Counted from the first letter of the stretch, positions 21,452 through 32,602 are shown. The stretch is DNA of 64,000 nucleotides from Metaphire vulgaris (GCA_018105865.1 CM030872.1:5364516-5428515), one strand, 5' to 3'. A program made the numbers and translations. Notes: generated by a model from the sequence alone, not told the origin.

Positions 21452-22417
21452 CAGGGTGTAAAAGTGAAAAGGGCACCCCTTTATGATATTTAATATCTCG
21501 GCTGCGTGTAGAGCGATTTCAATGAAATTTATAGGCCATATACCTGGGAATGTTTCTGATGTAATTGCCAAATTTCATGCTGATAGCTTTAGAGTTTGCT
21601 AAAATATGGCCAAAAAACTAAAGAGACCCACATTTTAAAATCGACAAACAGAAGATAACGTCATAGTAATTTGTATCGTTTTAAGTCTAATATTGCGTCG
21701 TTGTCATCGCGCCAGGGTTAAGGGTTACTTACGGCCAACAGATAAACACAGCAGCATTATGATTGGCTGCAGGACTGTCATGATATGCTTGGAGAAGATT
21801 TCATATTCTAGCAAGACGGAACACCTGCACACTCTGCTCTCAGGACCCAGAATTTTCTGTAGCAACATTGTCCAAATTTCATCAAGAAAGATGACTGGCC
21901 ACCCAACTCCCCACTTGACTTCCACGTCTGGGGAATCATGCTCGACAGATATCAAAGGTATCAACCAAAGCCACAAAACATCACGGAGTTGAAGACGGTG
22001 CTGAAGAATATCTGGGAGAGTTTGCCTGAGAACCAGATCAAGAAGTCGATACTGTCAGTGAAGAAGCGCTTGTCGGCATGTGTGAAGGCTGAGGGGGCAT
22101 TTTGAGCACCTGCTCCCTTAGCAAATCATCTGAAATCCCCTTTAAAACGGCCCTTTTCAGGGCCAAATAAATAAAAAAATTAATTAATTTTTTTATCACT
22201 TTATTATGACGTTATATTCCAATGTCAATTTCAGAATGTGGGTCTCTTTAGTTTTTTGGCCATATTTCAGCAAGCACTAAAGATATCGGCATGAAATTTG
22301 GCAATTGCATCAGAAACATTCCCAGGTATATGGCCTATAAATTTTATTGAAATCGCTATACACGCAGCCGAGATATTAAATATCATAAATGGGTGCCCTT
22401 TTCACTTTTACACCCTG
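21452..22417 (+). mobile_element. Tc1/mariner element with TIRs of about 190 bp
   Basis: Begins CAGGGTGTAAAAGTGAAAAG and ends with the inverse, flanked by TA on both sides (21450-21451, 22418-22419). The inverted repeats extend to about 21640 on the left and 22225 on the right, with only a few mismatches, for example GCGTGTAGAGCG against GCGTGTATAGCG. Length is 966 bp. Transposase is partly retained between the repeats. The host is the foldback element. Confidence 0.92.
21800..22105 (+). pseudogene. Mariner transposase C-terminal remnant
   Basis: In shifting frames: QDGTPAHSA-like (at about 21817), the family motif with the second catalytic Asp; then DWPPNSPDLNPLDFHVWGI (at about 21890), the third catalytic Asp block; then LKTVLKNIWESLPENQIKKS and KRLSACVKAEGA, ending with a GGHFEHL-like relic. 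The helix-turn-helix N-terminus and first Asp are missing. Known family: TA-targeting DDE/D transposases. Confidence 0.85.
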
Positions 22418-22644
22418 TATATACACGAGTGAAAATCGCCAAAAAGGAATTTAAATTGCAAAACGAGGAAGTTCAAGTCGGCAATAGTGAGGCTGCCGCG
22501 GTCGGCAGCCATCTTACGTTTCTCCGACCGTGGCCTCAGATTAACGAGCCTATGACCAGTCTAGGTTATTAATAGACGTCAGTGGTTTAATGTTAAATTC
22601 TACTATATGATTCTAAACTCTGAAATAAATTAGAAATAACTTTA

Positions 22645-22769
22645 ACAGATTTGACCCCCAAAATCGCATCCGAAAATAAGAAATGTATGGAAACGCATGA
22701 ACAATTTTTTTCGTCAGCAGACAATGGGGGTTTTAACGTCCAAACCCTTCCCCTTGGCTACGCCACTAG
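22645..22769 (-). mobile_element. Fragment of the CAGTGGCGTAGCC MITE
   Basis: Ends CCTTGGCTACGCCACTA, and the preceding ATCGCATCCGAAAATAAGAA matches the inverse of the MITE copies at 26260-26616 and 28817-29187. Only one terminus is present, so this copy is truncated. Confidence 0.75.
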
Positions 22770-23074
22770 TTTCAATCGATGGTACTCTAAGCCCGTCCGC
22801 AACAAACTATATAGGTCGGGGTACTGGGAACTTTTTTTAAGTCAGTCCACTTTCCGTCTTCCATTGTTTGTGAGTGTTCGTTATTTACAAGTCCTACTAG
22901 GCTTATTCCTAGTAGGGGAATGGAATGGTGAGGCTAGCATTATTTTTCCATTGCTTGTTGCTGAGACATTTGCAAAAAAGTTTGAAAAAAAGAGGAAAAT
23001 TAACAATAGAAAGAATAAAAAAGTACTTAAATTACTTTTGATAATGTTACAGCTAGTATTACGGCGTAGTAGTC
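22770..23074. other. No gene recognised
   Basis: Contains an open frame ending in a lysine/arginine-rich tail (to 23091) without recognisable domains. A near-palindromic CCTACTAGGCTTATTCCTAGTAGG lies at 22892-22915. Confidence 0.4.
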
Positions 23075-25545
23075 AACTTCAAGTAAAGTAAAGTAAAATC
23101 TCGTGGATTTCTATAGCGCCTGGATAACAGCACAACAGTAGCTGCTTATTCTTAGGCGCTCAGCCTCTCTTAAAATAGCTATGGGGAAGGTATGTTATCA
23201 GCCAGGCAATAGTCAACATCCAAAAGGCAGTGAGGCTAGGTTGTTACAGCTATGGAGGATATGATTTTAGAAAAAGAAATGATTTAAGCTTAGACCTGAA
23301 GACTTGAGGAGATAATGCGGGAATTATAGGAAATGAGGAATCAGATTTTACTGTTTGAAAGTGTCCAAGTCTGCGGAGGGAAGCTGGGATCGAGTTTCAA
23401 AGTTCAGGTGAGGCGTATGAGAAGGCACGGTTGCAAATTTTCAGGAATGACTGATTCAGTGGGCGTGACAGAGTGAGGTAAGATGATGAACGTGTGGGTC
23501 GAGGAGGCTGAGGGGTTAATAGTGATCTAAGGTAGACAGGTTTTGATGACTGAAGTGAGCTATATGTAAGTGTTATTATCTTACATTGGATACGTTCAGT
23601 TACTTTAAGCCATGTAATGATTTTAGTATGGATGAAATATGGGAGAATTTAGGTGACTTAGTAACAGCACGAGCAAGTGCATTTTGTATTGATTGCAATT
23701 TGTTGATAGAGGCTTTGGGAAGATTATAGTAGAGGAAAGTTACAATAATCTAATTTGGAGTGGACTATTGAGGTGGCAATTGTGGAGGCAGTTTTAGTAT
23801 CTAGGCAAGGGCGTAGGCGGCGAAGGTCACGAATATGAACATAGCAGGCTTTTGATAGTTGGGAGATTTGTGATTCGAAGTTTAGAAAAGAATCAAATTT
23901 TAATCCTAGATTTCTAGCAGTTGGAACAGGGATTATTGTGGTGTCAGGAGCCAAAACTAGTTTAGGATTGTCAATTTTTTGAGTTGTTGGGGTAGTCCAA
24001 TTAAAAGAAACTCTGTCTTAGATGGGTTAAGAGCGAGGAGATTAGATTACATCCAAGCTGAGATTGATGAGAATACAGATTGTAGCTTAATCATAGAAGC
24101 ATTGAATGAAAGAGGTGAGAAGGAAAGGAATAGCTGAGTGTCATCGGCATAGAGTTGGTGATTTAAATTAAGGGAATTAATCAAAGATGAGAGCGGAGTG
24201 GTGTAAAGGCTGAACAGTACAGGCCCAAGAACAGATCCTTGAGGCACTCCAAAATCTACACTGTGAGATAGAGAAATTTGGCTAAGACAGGACACTTGAA
24301 AAGACCGGGATTTAAGATAAGATGAGGTGTGAGCTTTTTCAGATATGTGAGCTTTTTCAGATATTCCAAAACAGAGAGAGAGAGTCGTTCGAGCAGATTT
24401 TGTGATCTATGGTATCAAATGCAGCAGAGAGGTCAAGGACACAAAGGCCAGTAACTTGTCGGATACCAATTGCGGTTAATTGAGTCTGTCATGAATGTAG
24501 GCGAGAACGGTTTCAGTTGAGTGATGTTTAGTGTAGGCAGACTGATGAGCATTATATAGCGAGTTATTTGAAAGGTGTTCGGTCAGTCTAGAAAGAACAA
24601 TTTTCTCAGTAAGTTTTGATAGAAGTGAAAGATTTGAGATGGGGCGATAGTTATTAAGATCTTCTCGTCAAGACCAGGCTTTTTTAGGAGAGGAGTGACA
24701 AAAGAGTTTTTGAATGAAGATGGGAAAGTGTCTGAGGTAAGAGAGAGGTTAATGATTCTAGTTATGATAGGCATAAGCACGATGGCACACTGTTTGAGTA
24801 AAGAGGTAGGTATGGGATCTGGGTCACATTGTTTGTTTGGGAGAGAAAGTAGCAGTTTGGATACCTCTTCATCAGTTGCAGGAGTGAAGCTGGATAAATT
24901 GCATGGGGGTTGTGGGGGAGAAGGGTAATGAGGAGAGGTGGTTTGAGTAATAGTGAAAGACTTAAGGACACTGCGAATCTTAGAGATTTTTGTAGAGAAG
25001 AAATTAGCAAACGATTCAGCAAGTTCTGACAGAGAAATGGATTGAGGGAGAGGTTTTGATTCTTTGTGATGGAAAAGATCATTTACGGTTTTCCAGAGCT
25101 TACGTGGGTTTGAGCTATTTGTTGAAATGATGTTAGAATAGTACTTCTTTTTGGCAGATGTAAGGAGATTATGGTAGCGGTTGGTGGCGGAACGAAGATT
25201 TAAAAGGTCAGCTGGAGAATGTGTTCTATGGTATGTTCGTTCAAGACGTCTGCGAAATGACTTGAAAGCATGAATGAAAGAGTTATACCAAGGCTTGCTG
25301 TTGTGTGATGAAAGGGTCTTGTGATGATAGGAGCATGTTTATCAAGAAGACCGGCTAACACAGAATTGTATTTATTGATCAGTGACGGCAGAGAAGTGGG
25401 GGGGGGGTTAGTAATTAGTTCAGATGATTTAATGTTGTCACAGAACATGGCTACGTCAATTTGATTTGTCAATGAGTAGGCCTTACTACGGGCCCTCTTA
25501 ATTAATAGACTGTTATTAGTGAACCAAGGCAACAGGTAATAATGA
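23075..25545 (-). mobile_element. LINE family A, 2.5 kb minus-strand copy
   Basis: The 3' end is an AGTAA-type repeat and AGTAAAATCTCGTGGATTTC (23081-23112). Reading in from 25545: PSLINKYNSVLAGLLDKHAP (linker), then LLKKPGLDEKI, FHFYQNLLRKLFF (RT start, 24583-24780), [20 protein letters not shown] (motif B) and [17 protein letters not shown] (motif C, 24047-24295), then RNLGLKFDSFLNFESQISQL and DLRRLRPCLDTKTASTIATS with SKLDYCNF (23724-23954). Many frame breaks. The endonuclease is absent, so it is 5' truncated within the linker. Confidence 0.9.
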
Positions 25546-25834
25546 CAAAACCACTAAATACAAATAATAACTGTTAGACTTTGTGACAGCATGTCCAATC
25601 CACCACCCTGAAAAATGTTTACCAGTTCTGTCAGCGGAGTCTGGATCAGAGCTTCAGACGCTAACTTTTGAGCAATTTTTTAAATATACGCTGAGCAGGC
25701 CGAGAAGAGAATGGTTGGAGTGGGGGTTGGAGGATATCGTTGATTGGGGAACGCGCAGCTCCACACACTAACCAGAGCAACACAGAACCGTGACAGATGG
25801 AGGCAAATTGTGAATCAGGCTGTCGACACCTACG
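25546..25834. other. Unassigned intronic sequence
   Basis: No ORF, terminal repeat or family signature recognised between LINE A and the paired TAGGG elements. Confidence 0.4.
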
Positions 25835-25842
25835 CGTACAGC

Positions 25843-26716
25843 TAGGGTTGCCAGATCTCCCGTATTTTAAGGGAGCTCCATTTAAGCCCCAGTCTCTCGC
25901 CTCCCGGACGGTTGCCACGCGGGAGACCAAATCTCCCGTATTTGACTAGGTCAATATACTTCATTGAGACGCAGTTTAAAATCGAAACAATACCACATTT
26001 TCTGGCGTGATAAAAGATCAAATAAAAGTCATTAGTACAGTTTAGTACAATATCAAACAAGATAATAGAGGCTCAGAGGCAGGCAGAATGCCCCTCTGCT
26101 TATTACTTACTTTAACGGCAGGCATAGGAACTTAGGACTCGTTAGAAGGTCTATGATAATAATATTATTATAACTTGTTTGTAATATTGATTCACTTCAT
26201 GCAGACGATGTACATTGAACAGTGTTGTTTACTGCTTTTTCCTAGTCTAAACTCTCTAGCAGTGACGCAGCCAAGGGGAGGAGGTTTGAGGATTAAAGGA
26301 TTGAGGTTGTCACAACAAGATTTTTCATTGTTTCACGCATTTTATTCTCGGATTGCGAATTTGTGGATCCTCCCGTGGGGTTACCCGATTAAAAAATTTC
26401 TTAACAACGATGCGAATTCAAGAAATTTAAAAATAATGTAGTTAATTAAGGCGTTGACCTTTTTGCTTGCCAACACTAACGAAGAAAAAAGTGGAAAGAA
26501 AGGCGTCGCTGTGAGCGGACGAAATTTTTTGCTTGTCAATATTTTTCACGGGTTTTCACAGTTGACCATGACCAAAACCAAAAACCACCCTTCCGTAAAT
26601 CCTGGCTACGCCACTGCTCTAGTCATACTAATTGACAATGAACTGGGCCGTGGAGTGGGCGCATTGATCGCAGTAACAATCTCCCGTATTTTGACTTTGG
26701 ATATCTGGCAACCCTA
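25843..26716. mobile_element. TAGGGTTGCCAG element, copy 1
   Basis: Begins TAGGGTTGCCAGATCTCCCG and ends with the inverse ATCTGGCAACCCTA, with CTCCCGTATTTTGAC nearby; CTCCCGTATTT recurs several times. The interior is non-coding apart from a nested MITE. The right neighbour starts four bases later (spacer CAGC, 26717-26720) with the same TAGGGTTGCCAG end. Outer flanks are cgtacagc (25835-25842) and, beyond the neighbour, ggtatagc (27162-27169), matching at 6 of 8. The 8-bp duplication suggests hAT; the TAG start is unusual for that. Confidence 0.8.
26260..26616. mobile_element. CAGTGGCGTAGCC MITE inside TAGGG element copy 1
   Basis: CAGTGACGCAGCCAAGGGGA at the left, inverse CCTGGCTACGCCACTG at the right, 357 bp. 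Flanks are ctctctag (26252-26259) and ctctagtc (26617-26624), sharing CTCT and a displaced CTAG. The same MITE sits at the same place in the inverted copy at 28692-29840, so it inserted in the progenitor of both. Confidence 0.85.
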
Positions 26717-26720
26717 CAGC

Positions 26721-27161
26721 TAGGGTTGCCAGACGTCCGGCAAAAGAAGGAAATGTCCTCCTGTTGGGCCTCGTGTCCTCCGTCCGGCCGGCATTGGTCT
26801 GAAATGGAAAATGTCCGGTTTTTTGCTCTCATCATCGACTGATTTTAATTTAGGTCCACTTGACCATGTGCTGTACTTGGCAATTGCACACTAACTAGCA
26901 TGGCAGATCAACAATGCTCAATGGAGAAAGAAGAGACCCAGATTGTGAGGACCTTTTTGTTAGTAAATATTTTTATCCGATCGATGATGTAAGCCAAGAG
27001 TTGTCAGTGGCAAGATGCCTTTCGTCCCGGACGCTGGGGCAACCCTCTCTGCGCCATTTAATGTGCGCTTTGTAAATTTTATGACCTATTTCTTTTGTCT
27101 GGCTTTGTCCTCTTTTGTGACCTCTGGTGTCCTTTGGACTGGGAGGTATCTGGCAACCCTA
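26721..27161. mobile_element. Second TAGGGTTGCCAG-ended element in tandem
   Basis: 441 bp. Starts TAGGGTTGCCAGACGTCCGG and ends GGTATCTGGCAACCCTA. The interior differs from copy 1 (GTCC-rich ends, AATGTCCTCC and TTTGTCCTC) and is non-coding. Shares only the terminal 12-14 bp with copy 1, so it is a related but distinct non-autonomous family. Confidence 0.78.
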
Positions 27162-27188
27162 GGTATAGCACCCATGGAGCTGGATGAT

Positions 27189-27231
27189 GATGGTGGTGGT
27201 GGTGGTGGTGGTGGTGGTGGTGGTGGTGGTG
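27189..27231. repeat. (GGT)n microsatellite
   Basis: Fourteen or so GGT/GAT triplets; no gene around it. Confidence 0.95.
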
Positions 27232-27306
27232 ACGCTGAGCTCTGGTGCACGTTTCAACAACTTTAATTAATTATGATCAATTACTGAGTGAACAAAGGCC
27301 TCCGAT

Positions 27307-27665
27307 ACAGGCATCATACAGCTATAAGTAAGAAAGTAAGTAAACACGGAATTTCTATGGCGCTTCCCGAGAGCTTGGCGCAGTGCACCAGCTTAATCAC
27401 GAGCGCTCAATCTAGGAAAATCCATAGTTCATAATCCGTAGTCAATGGTAGTCAAGGCAGACAGTCGCAGGAAAGTATTTATAACATAAATACAAGATCA
27501 TAACAAGATTTGCGGCGGGTATAATGCAGGTCTGTAGTCGGGATTTCAGCATAGGATTTCTTGAAAAGAATAGTTTTAAGTTGTTTTCGGAAAGTTTGTA
27601 GGCCAATACCCGAGTTATTGATCTTTCAGACCTATGACGAAAGGTCATTCCAGAAACGAGACGCC
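27307..27665 (-). mobile_element. LINE family G, 3' part
   Basis: The 3' tail is AAGTAAGAAAGTAAGTAAAC followed by ACGGAATTTCTATGGCGC. The minus-strand coding end includes ASRFWNDLSS, interrupted at 27665 by the hAT insertion. The LINE continues at 31022 after an 8-bp duplication (gagacgcc). Confidence 0.85.
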
Positions 27666-27924
27666 CAGTTTCAGTTATTGATTATTTGTCAGTAACAGTT
27701 ACAGTTCAAGTTATTGAAATTATTTTTCAGTAATAGTGACAGTTATAGTTATTGTCATTTTTCAGTTGTCAGTTATTTTCAGTTAATCACCACTGAACAC
27801 ATTAATGAAATTTGTGATGCTTTTTCTTAATAGGCAATTGATTGAAATTGATTGAAAAATTTACTTATATGCCCATATTTCACATGCGTGTCCATCAAAA
27901 CATCAGTGATGTTAACAAGGTTGA

Positions 27925-28042
27925 CCCCCGAGGACGAGGACCGACCCCCAATGACAAGGATAAGGACGAGGACTTACCCCCAAGCACATGGACCACAAGG
28001 ACTGACCTCTAAGAACAAGGATCAAGGACCGACCTCTGTAAG
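27925..28042. repeat. Degenerate purine-rich tandem repeat
   Basis: Repeats of the type GACC(G/T)ACCCCC(A)A and ACAAGGAC(C)GAGGA recur about every 25-35 bp. No coding meaning. Confidence 0.6.
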
Positions 28043-28199
28043 ATAGAAAAAGGCAGACAGGAAAAACCAAAAACGATTTCAATTTGAATCACACAATTAA
28101 AAAGCAATAAAAGAGAATATTATCAAACCAAATCAATAGTAGAATACCGCTATATCGAAGCTCAAGGGACTGTGATAAAAACTTAGATATATCCGAGTT

Positions 28200-28661
28200 T
28201 CATGGTATCTAATTCCGGGTCATATAAAGTAAAAATTTCATTTTGTGCAAATGTGAATGATCCCGCTATTATACCCTATAAAATATCAATTCTATGTCAA
28301 AATATTAAGATCTATATCAACAAATGTTTAAACAAATAATAAGGTCTATCACTACATAAAGCACGTGACACCGTTTCTATGCGATAATCTTCACTGGCTC
28401 AGGATCCCGGAGAGCATAGCCTTCAAGCGTTCATGGTATCTAATTCCGGGTCATATAAAGTAAAAATTTCATTTTGTGCAACTGTTAATGATTCCGCTAT
28501 TATACCATATAAAATATCAATTCTATGTCAAAATATTAAGATCTATATCAGCAAATGTTTAAAAAATAATAAGGACTATTACTACATAAAACACGTGACA
28601 CCGTTTCTATGCGATAATCTTCACTGGCTCAGGATCCCGGAGCGCATAGCCTTCAAGCGTT
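28200..28661 (+). repeat. Tandem duplication of a 231-bp LINE H segment
   Basis: CATGGTATCTAATTCCGGGT begins at 28200 and again at 28431, and both units run to CCTTCAAGCGTT with about 95% identity by eye. Each unit encodes HVTPFLCDNLHWLRIPERIA, the CR1-type C-terminal motif. Confidence 0.92.
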
Positions 28662-28816
28662 TTAGACTAACATTTAGGGCGCCCTTTTGTCTAGTGTAGC
28701 CAGATTTCCAAAGTCAAAATACGGGAGATTGTTACCGCGATCAATGCGCCCACTCCACGGTCCAGTGATTGTGAATTATTATGGCTAGAGCTATACTACA
28801 CAACAGTACTATAGAG

Positions 28817-29187
28817 CAGTGGCGTAGCCATGATTTACGGAAGGGTGGTTTTTGGTTTTGGTCATGGTCAACTGTGGAAAACTGGGACAAAATCTTGACA
28901 AGCAAAAAAATGTTCGTCCACTCACACTGACACCTTGTTTTCCTCTTGTTCTATGTTAGTGTTGGCAAGCAAAAAGGTCAGCGCTTTTAATTAACTACAC
29001 TATTTCTTCAATTTCTTGAATTCGTACCGTTTTTAAGAAATTTTTAAGTCCGGCAACCCCACGGGGGTGGGGTTGATCCACAAATCCGCAATCCGAAAAT
29101 AAAAATGCGTTAAACAATGAAAAAAATCGCTTAGTGACAGCTACGGGAGTTTAACTCCCAAACTTCCTCCCTTCGGCTGCGTCACTG
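28817..29187. mobile_element. CAGTGGCGTAGCC MITE inside TAGGG element copy 2
   Basis: CAGTGGCGTAGCC at the left, GGCTGCGTCACTG at the right. The duplication ctatagag/ttatagag (28809-28816, 29188-29195) matches at 7 of 8. 371 bp, non-coding. Confidence 0.9.
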
Positions 29188-29504
29188 TTATAGAGCATAA
29201 ACTAGGAAAAAGCAGTGTACAACACTGTCCAATGCACTGCATCATCTGTATGTAGTGAATTAATATTACAAACAAGTTATAGGCTAATAATATTATTATC
29301 ATAGACCTCTCTACGAGTCTCTAAGTTCCTATTCCTGCCGTTAAAGTAAGTAAGAAGCAGAGGGGCATTGCTGTCTGCCTTGGAGCCTCTCATCTTGTTT
29401 GACATTGTACTAAACTGTACTGATGACTTTTATTTGACCTTTTATCACGCCAGAAAATGTAGTATTGTTTCGATTTTAAACGGCGTCTCAATGAAGTCTA
29501 TCGA

Positions 29505-29757
29505 CCTAAGTAAGTAAGTAAAGTAAAATCTCGCAAACTTCTACAGCGCCACGCAAAGCAGCACAGCAGTAGCTGCTTATTCTTATGCGCTTAATATTTC
29601 TTGAAATAGCTATAGGCAGGGTGGTTTGTCGGCCGGGCAAAGGTCAGAGTATCTATGAGGCGGCGGGTCAGGTTGTTGTTGCTATGGGGGAAATGACTTT
29701 TCGAATAGGAAGGTTTTAAGTTTAGACCTATAGGTTTGAGGAGACAGTGAAGGAATT
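29505..29757 (-). mobile_element. LINE family A 3' UTR fragment
   Basis: AAGTAAGTAAGTAAAGTAAA, then TCTCGCAAACTTCTACAGCG: a minus-strand, strongly 5'-truncated copy matching 23081-23330. Present only in copy 2 of the TAGGG element, so it is the youngest event of this nest along with no visible later insert. Confidence 0.85.
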
Positions 29758-30155
29758 CTCCCGCGTGGCGTCCGTCTGGGAGGCGGGAGACGGGCTGAAA
29801 TAGGGAGCCTCCCTAAAATACGGGAGATCTGGCAACCCTACTTTTGCCCCAGCTACTTATCGGGCCTGGTCATCAAGTCTACGGCGATCGACCGGCGATC
29901 GCGGCTTCGCTCAAGCAACTGTCGTCAATTGGTGGTTCCTCCTCTGTCCAAGACGGCTGTCTTCGGTGACAGATCCTTCCGGAGGGGCAATCCGAGTCTG
30001 TGGAACTCTCTGCCGAAGAACGTGACAATTGTGACCTCCCCTGATCTGTTTATCAAGTGCCTTAAGACGCATATGTTTAATATCTCTTATAGTGTTCATT
30101 GTTAAGCGCTTTTTACTTTAGTCTTCACTATGCTTACTGCGCTCTATCAATTGTC

Positions 30156-30278
<123 letters not shown>

Positions 30279-30279
30279 C

Positions 30280-30885
30280 CGAATGAAGAAGTAGCCTATA
30301 ACAAGACCTTTAAATTAAGAAAATCACTTTCTGTCAAATTCCAATGTTTTTTTAATCGGTGGCAGTTAACAAGGTCAAGCTGACCGACTAAGCAAACTGA
30401 TTGACCTTGTGGCTACAGTAATTAAAGTTTCAAAGTCACTGAGAGCGAAGGTATTGAGGGGAATGGAGCAAAACCTCTCCGTGGGCTTTGACTATTTGAC
30501 GGGCTGTTTATTCAACCATAGTACACAACTCGGATAAAAAAGTGGGGGCCCATCCCCAATGTCTTTCCTCTCCCTACCCTACCCTAACGTCTTCAAGTGG
30601 GGAGGGAGCTCGACACTTGCGGCCTGATCAATGAATCTTTGGCCCCGACTGCAAAGTTTAGAGCGGAGAAGACAATAACCGGCTATACAAATATTTCCCG
30701 AGACCGCCGACCAAAGTCAGATATATTTACATTAACATAATTATCAGTACAAATGAAAATGACATGCAGATAATTTGGTCCATAAACATGACAAATAATT
30801 TCGGAAGATTGAGAGTTTCAATGTGGTCAATGGAAGATCTTTTTGTGTGCTGTTTGGCTTCTTAAGTTTGTCATTTTAAAGTTAT
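30280..30885. other. Unassigned interior of the CAGTTA hAT
   Basis: No ORF or repeat signature recognised. A pyrimidine-rich CCTCTCCCTACCCTACCCTA stretch lies near 30570. Confidence 0.4.
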
Positions 30886-31021
30886 TTTAACTTTTTCAGT
30901 TATTTTTTCAGTTACAGTTATTGGTAATTTTCAGTTTTAGTTACAGTTACAGTCAACTGATTTGTTATTTGTCAGTTAACTGATATTTCAGTTACAGTTA
31001 CAGTTAACTGAGACCACACTT

Positions 31022-32285
31022 GAGACGCCGTGTATGAGATCGACCGACCTGAAAATTTTAATGCTGTGGCTGTTGGTCGAATGATCTTCAGGCCGGCAGT
31101 CGCAGATGACCGAGTTGACCGTTGCATTTGAGACTAAGAAGGTACATGGGCTTTGAGAACTGGATGGCGTTGTAGGTCAGACATAGAATCTTGAAATGTA
31201 TCCGTTCTGGCACTTTGAGCCACTGAAGCGATTTCAAGATCGGAATGATGTGGTGAGCTTTTGGCGTTCGCGTGACAGCTCTGGCCAAAGCATTCATAGC
31301 ATAGCTCGAAGGCGCGCTATTTGTTTTTTTGTGAACATTAAGGTAGAGGGAGCTGCAGTAGTTCATTCTTGAATAAACAATAGAGGTGGCAATCGTGCAA
31401 GCTGTGCGAAAAGTGTAGGAATGGACGTAAGCGTCGTAAGTTCCGTAAGTATGTTAAACATGAGCGACTGGGATTAGATATGTGTTTTGAAAATTAGAGA
31501 TCTGAATCAAATATCACACCAAGATTTTTTACTGGGGAATTAGTTTTGAACGAGTGGGCAGGTGATGGTCCCTCGTTGAATTTTATTATTGTGTCTGATA
31601 ACTTGGCTATTTGTGTGGGTAATCCGATAAGTATAAACTCTTTTTTAAGAATTTAGGCTAAGTAAATTTTATGACATCCAAGTTGAAGCGAAAGTGAATG
31701 TCTCAAGTTAAAGTTTTATGGATTCTTGGTATTGATTTGGAGAGAAGGATATGAACAGATGAGTGTCATCAGCGTAGAGATGGTGATCAATTGACGATGA
31801 GCTGAGAAGAGTGCTAAGGGGAGTGGTATAAAGTATGATGAGGAGAGGCCCAAGAACTGAGCCCTGAGGAACACCGTAGGGAGATGGAAGTGGTTGAGAC
31901 AAGTCACCAACTGCCTTAGCAGAGCAGGCAGCAGGATCGAGATGACAGATGTGATCGGAACCAAGATAAATCTATATTTTAAATACCAACCTATGCCGAT
32001 AGGCGTTTTGCCAGAATGTCGTTATCAATGGTATCAAATGCAGCTGAGATAGCGAGCAGACAGAGACATGTGATTTTCTGATGACTGATGGCAGTTACCA
32101 ACTTGTCCTATAGAGCAACCAGAAGGGTTTCGTTAGAGTGGTGCTTAAGTCAAGCCAGATTGATTGGGTTGAGAAGTGAGTTTGAAGTAAGGTATTCTCT
32201 GAGTCGACAGAACAACACATTCAGTGAGTTTTGAAATCACTGAAAAGTATGATATTGGACGATAGTTCGACAGGCCTTCTTTATT
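31022..32285 (-). mobile_element. LINE family G, RT part
   Basis: Continues family G from 27665. The minus strand gives MNYCSSLYLNVHKKTNSAPS, then IPILKSLQWLKVPERIHFKI (31088-31366). Further in are [20 protein letters not shown] and HHLYADDTHLFISFSPNQYQ (31708-31902), which hold RT motifs B and C. Beyond 31970 the region of motif A is only decayed sequence. It ends at about 32285. Confidence 0.88.
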
Positions 32286-32309
32286 TCAAGTTGACTCTTT
32301 ACGAGTAAA

Positions 32310-32602
32310 AAAGGTAAAGGTACAACCCATAGGCCATCGCGGGCCCGTCGGGAACCGAAGGGTTAGCGCCTTCAGTCATATACGGCAACGGCTGAATGAG
32401 GGCGGATTGCCAGCCTTTCCCTCGCCGCCTTTCCTTCCACCGAGTTAATACCCGATGTACTCATTCACAGCTGAGTCGACTGGGGGCGCTTGGGGCAGAA
32501 ACAACCGAAAAGTTTCTGCCGTGGCCGGGAGTTGAACCACGGACCTTGGGATTGGCAGACCAGTGCGCTAACCACTGTTCTACCTGCGCACACACGAGTG
32601 GT
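32310..32602 (-). mobile_element. tRNA-derived SINE
   Basis: On the minus strand the head contains GTAGAACAGTGGTTAGCGCA (an A-box-like region, 32566-32584) and GGTTCAACTCC (the B box, complement of 32528-32538), spaced as in a tRNA gene. The remaining 200 bp are an unrelated body, ending GTACCTTTACCTTTTTT at the 32310 side. Pol III promoters inside tRNA-derived SINEs use these boxes. Too degenerate and long to be a functional tRNA. Confidence 0.82.

Larger units (their letters stand above)
21207..22566. mobile_element. Foldback-type element containing a mariner
   Basis: The left end contains a hairpin (CTAGACTGATCATGGC...GCCATGACCAGTCTAG, 21214-21250). The right end repeats the inverse-type sequence TATGACCAGTCTAGG at 22551-22565. 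AATA(G/A)CCTAGACTG thus occurs inverted at the two edges. The interior is non-coding except for the mariner at 21452-22417. Superfamily uncertain; no target duplication was identified. Confidence 0.5.
28692..29840. mobile_element. TAGGGTTGCCAG element, copy 2 (inverted)
   Basis: The left end is TAGTGTAGCCAGATTTCC, the right end inverse TAGGGTTGCCAGATCTCCCG. The 8-bp duplication cttttgtc/cttttgcc (28684-28691, 29841-29848) matches at 7 of 8. It is the inverse of copy 1 over its whole length, with a MITE at 28817-29187 in the same position and a LINE A 3' fragment inserted at about 29505-29757 that copy 1 lacks. Confidence 0.88.

Noticed and set aside
32528..32590. Functional tRNA gene on the minus strand
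   Set aside because: A- and B-box-like motifs are present but a cloverleaf is not evident and a 200-bp SINE body follows.
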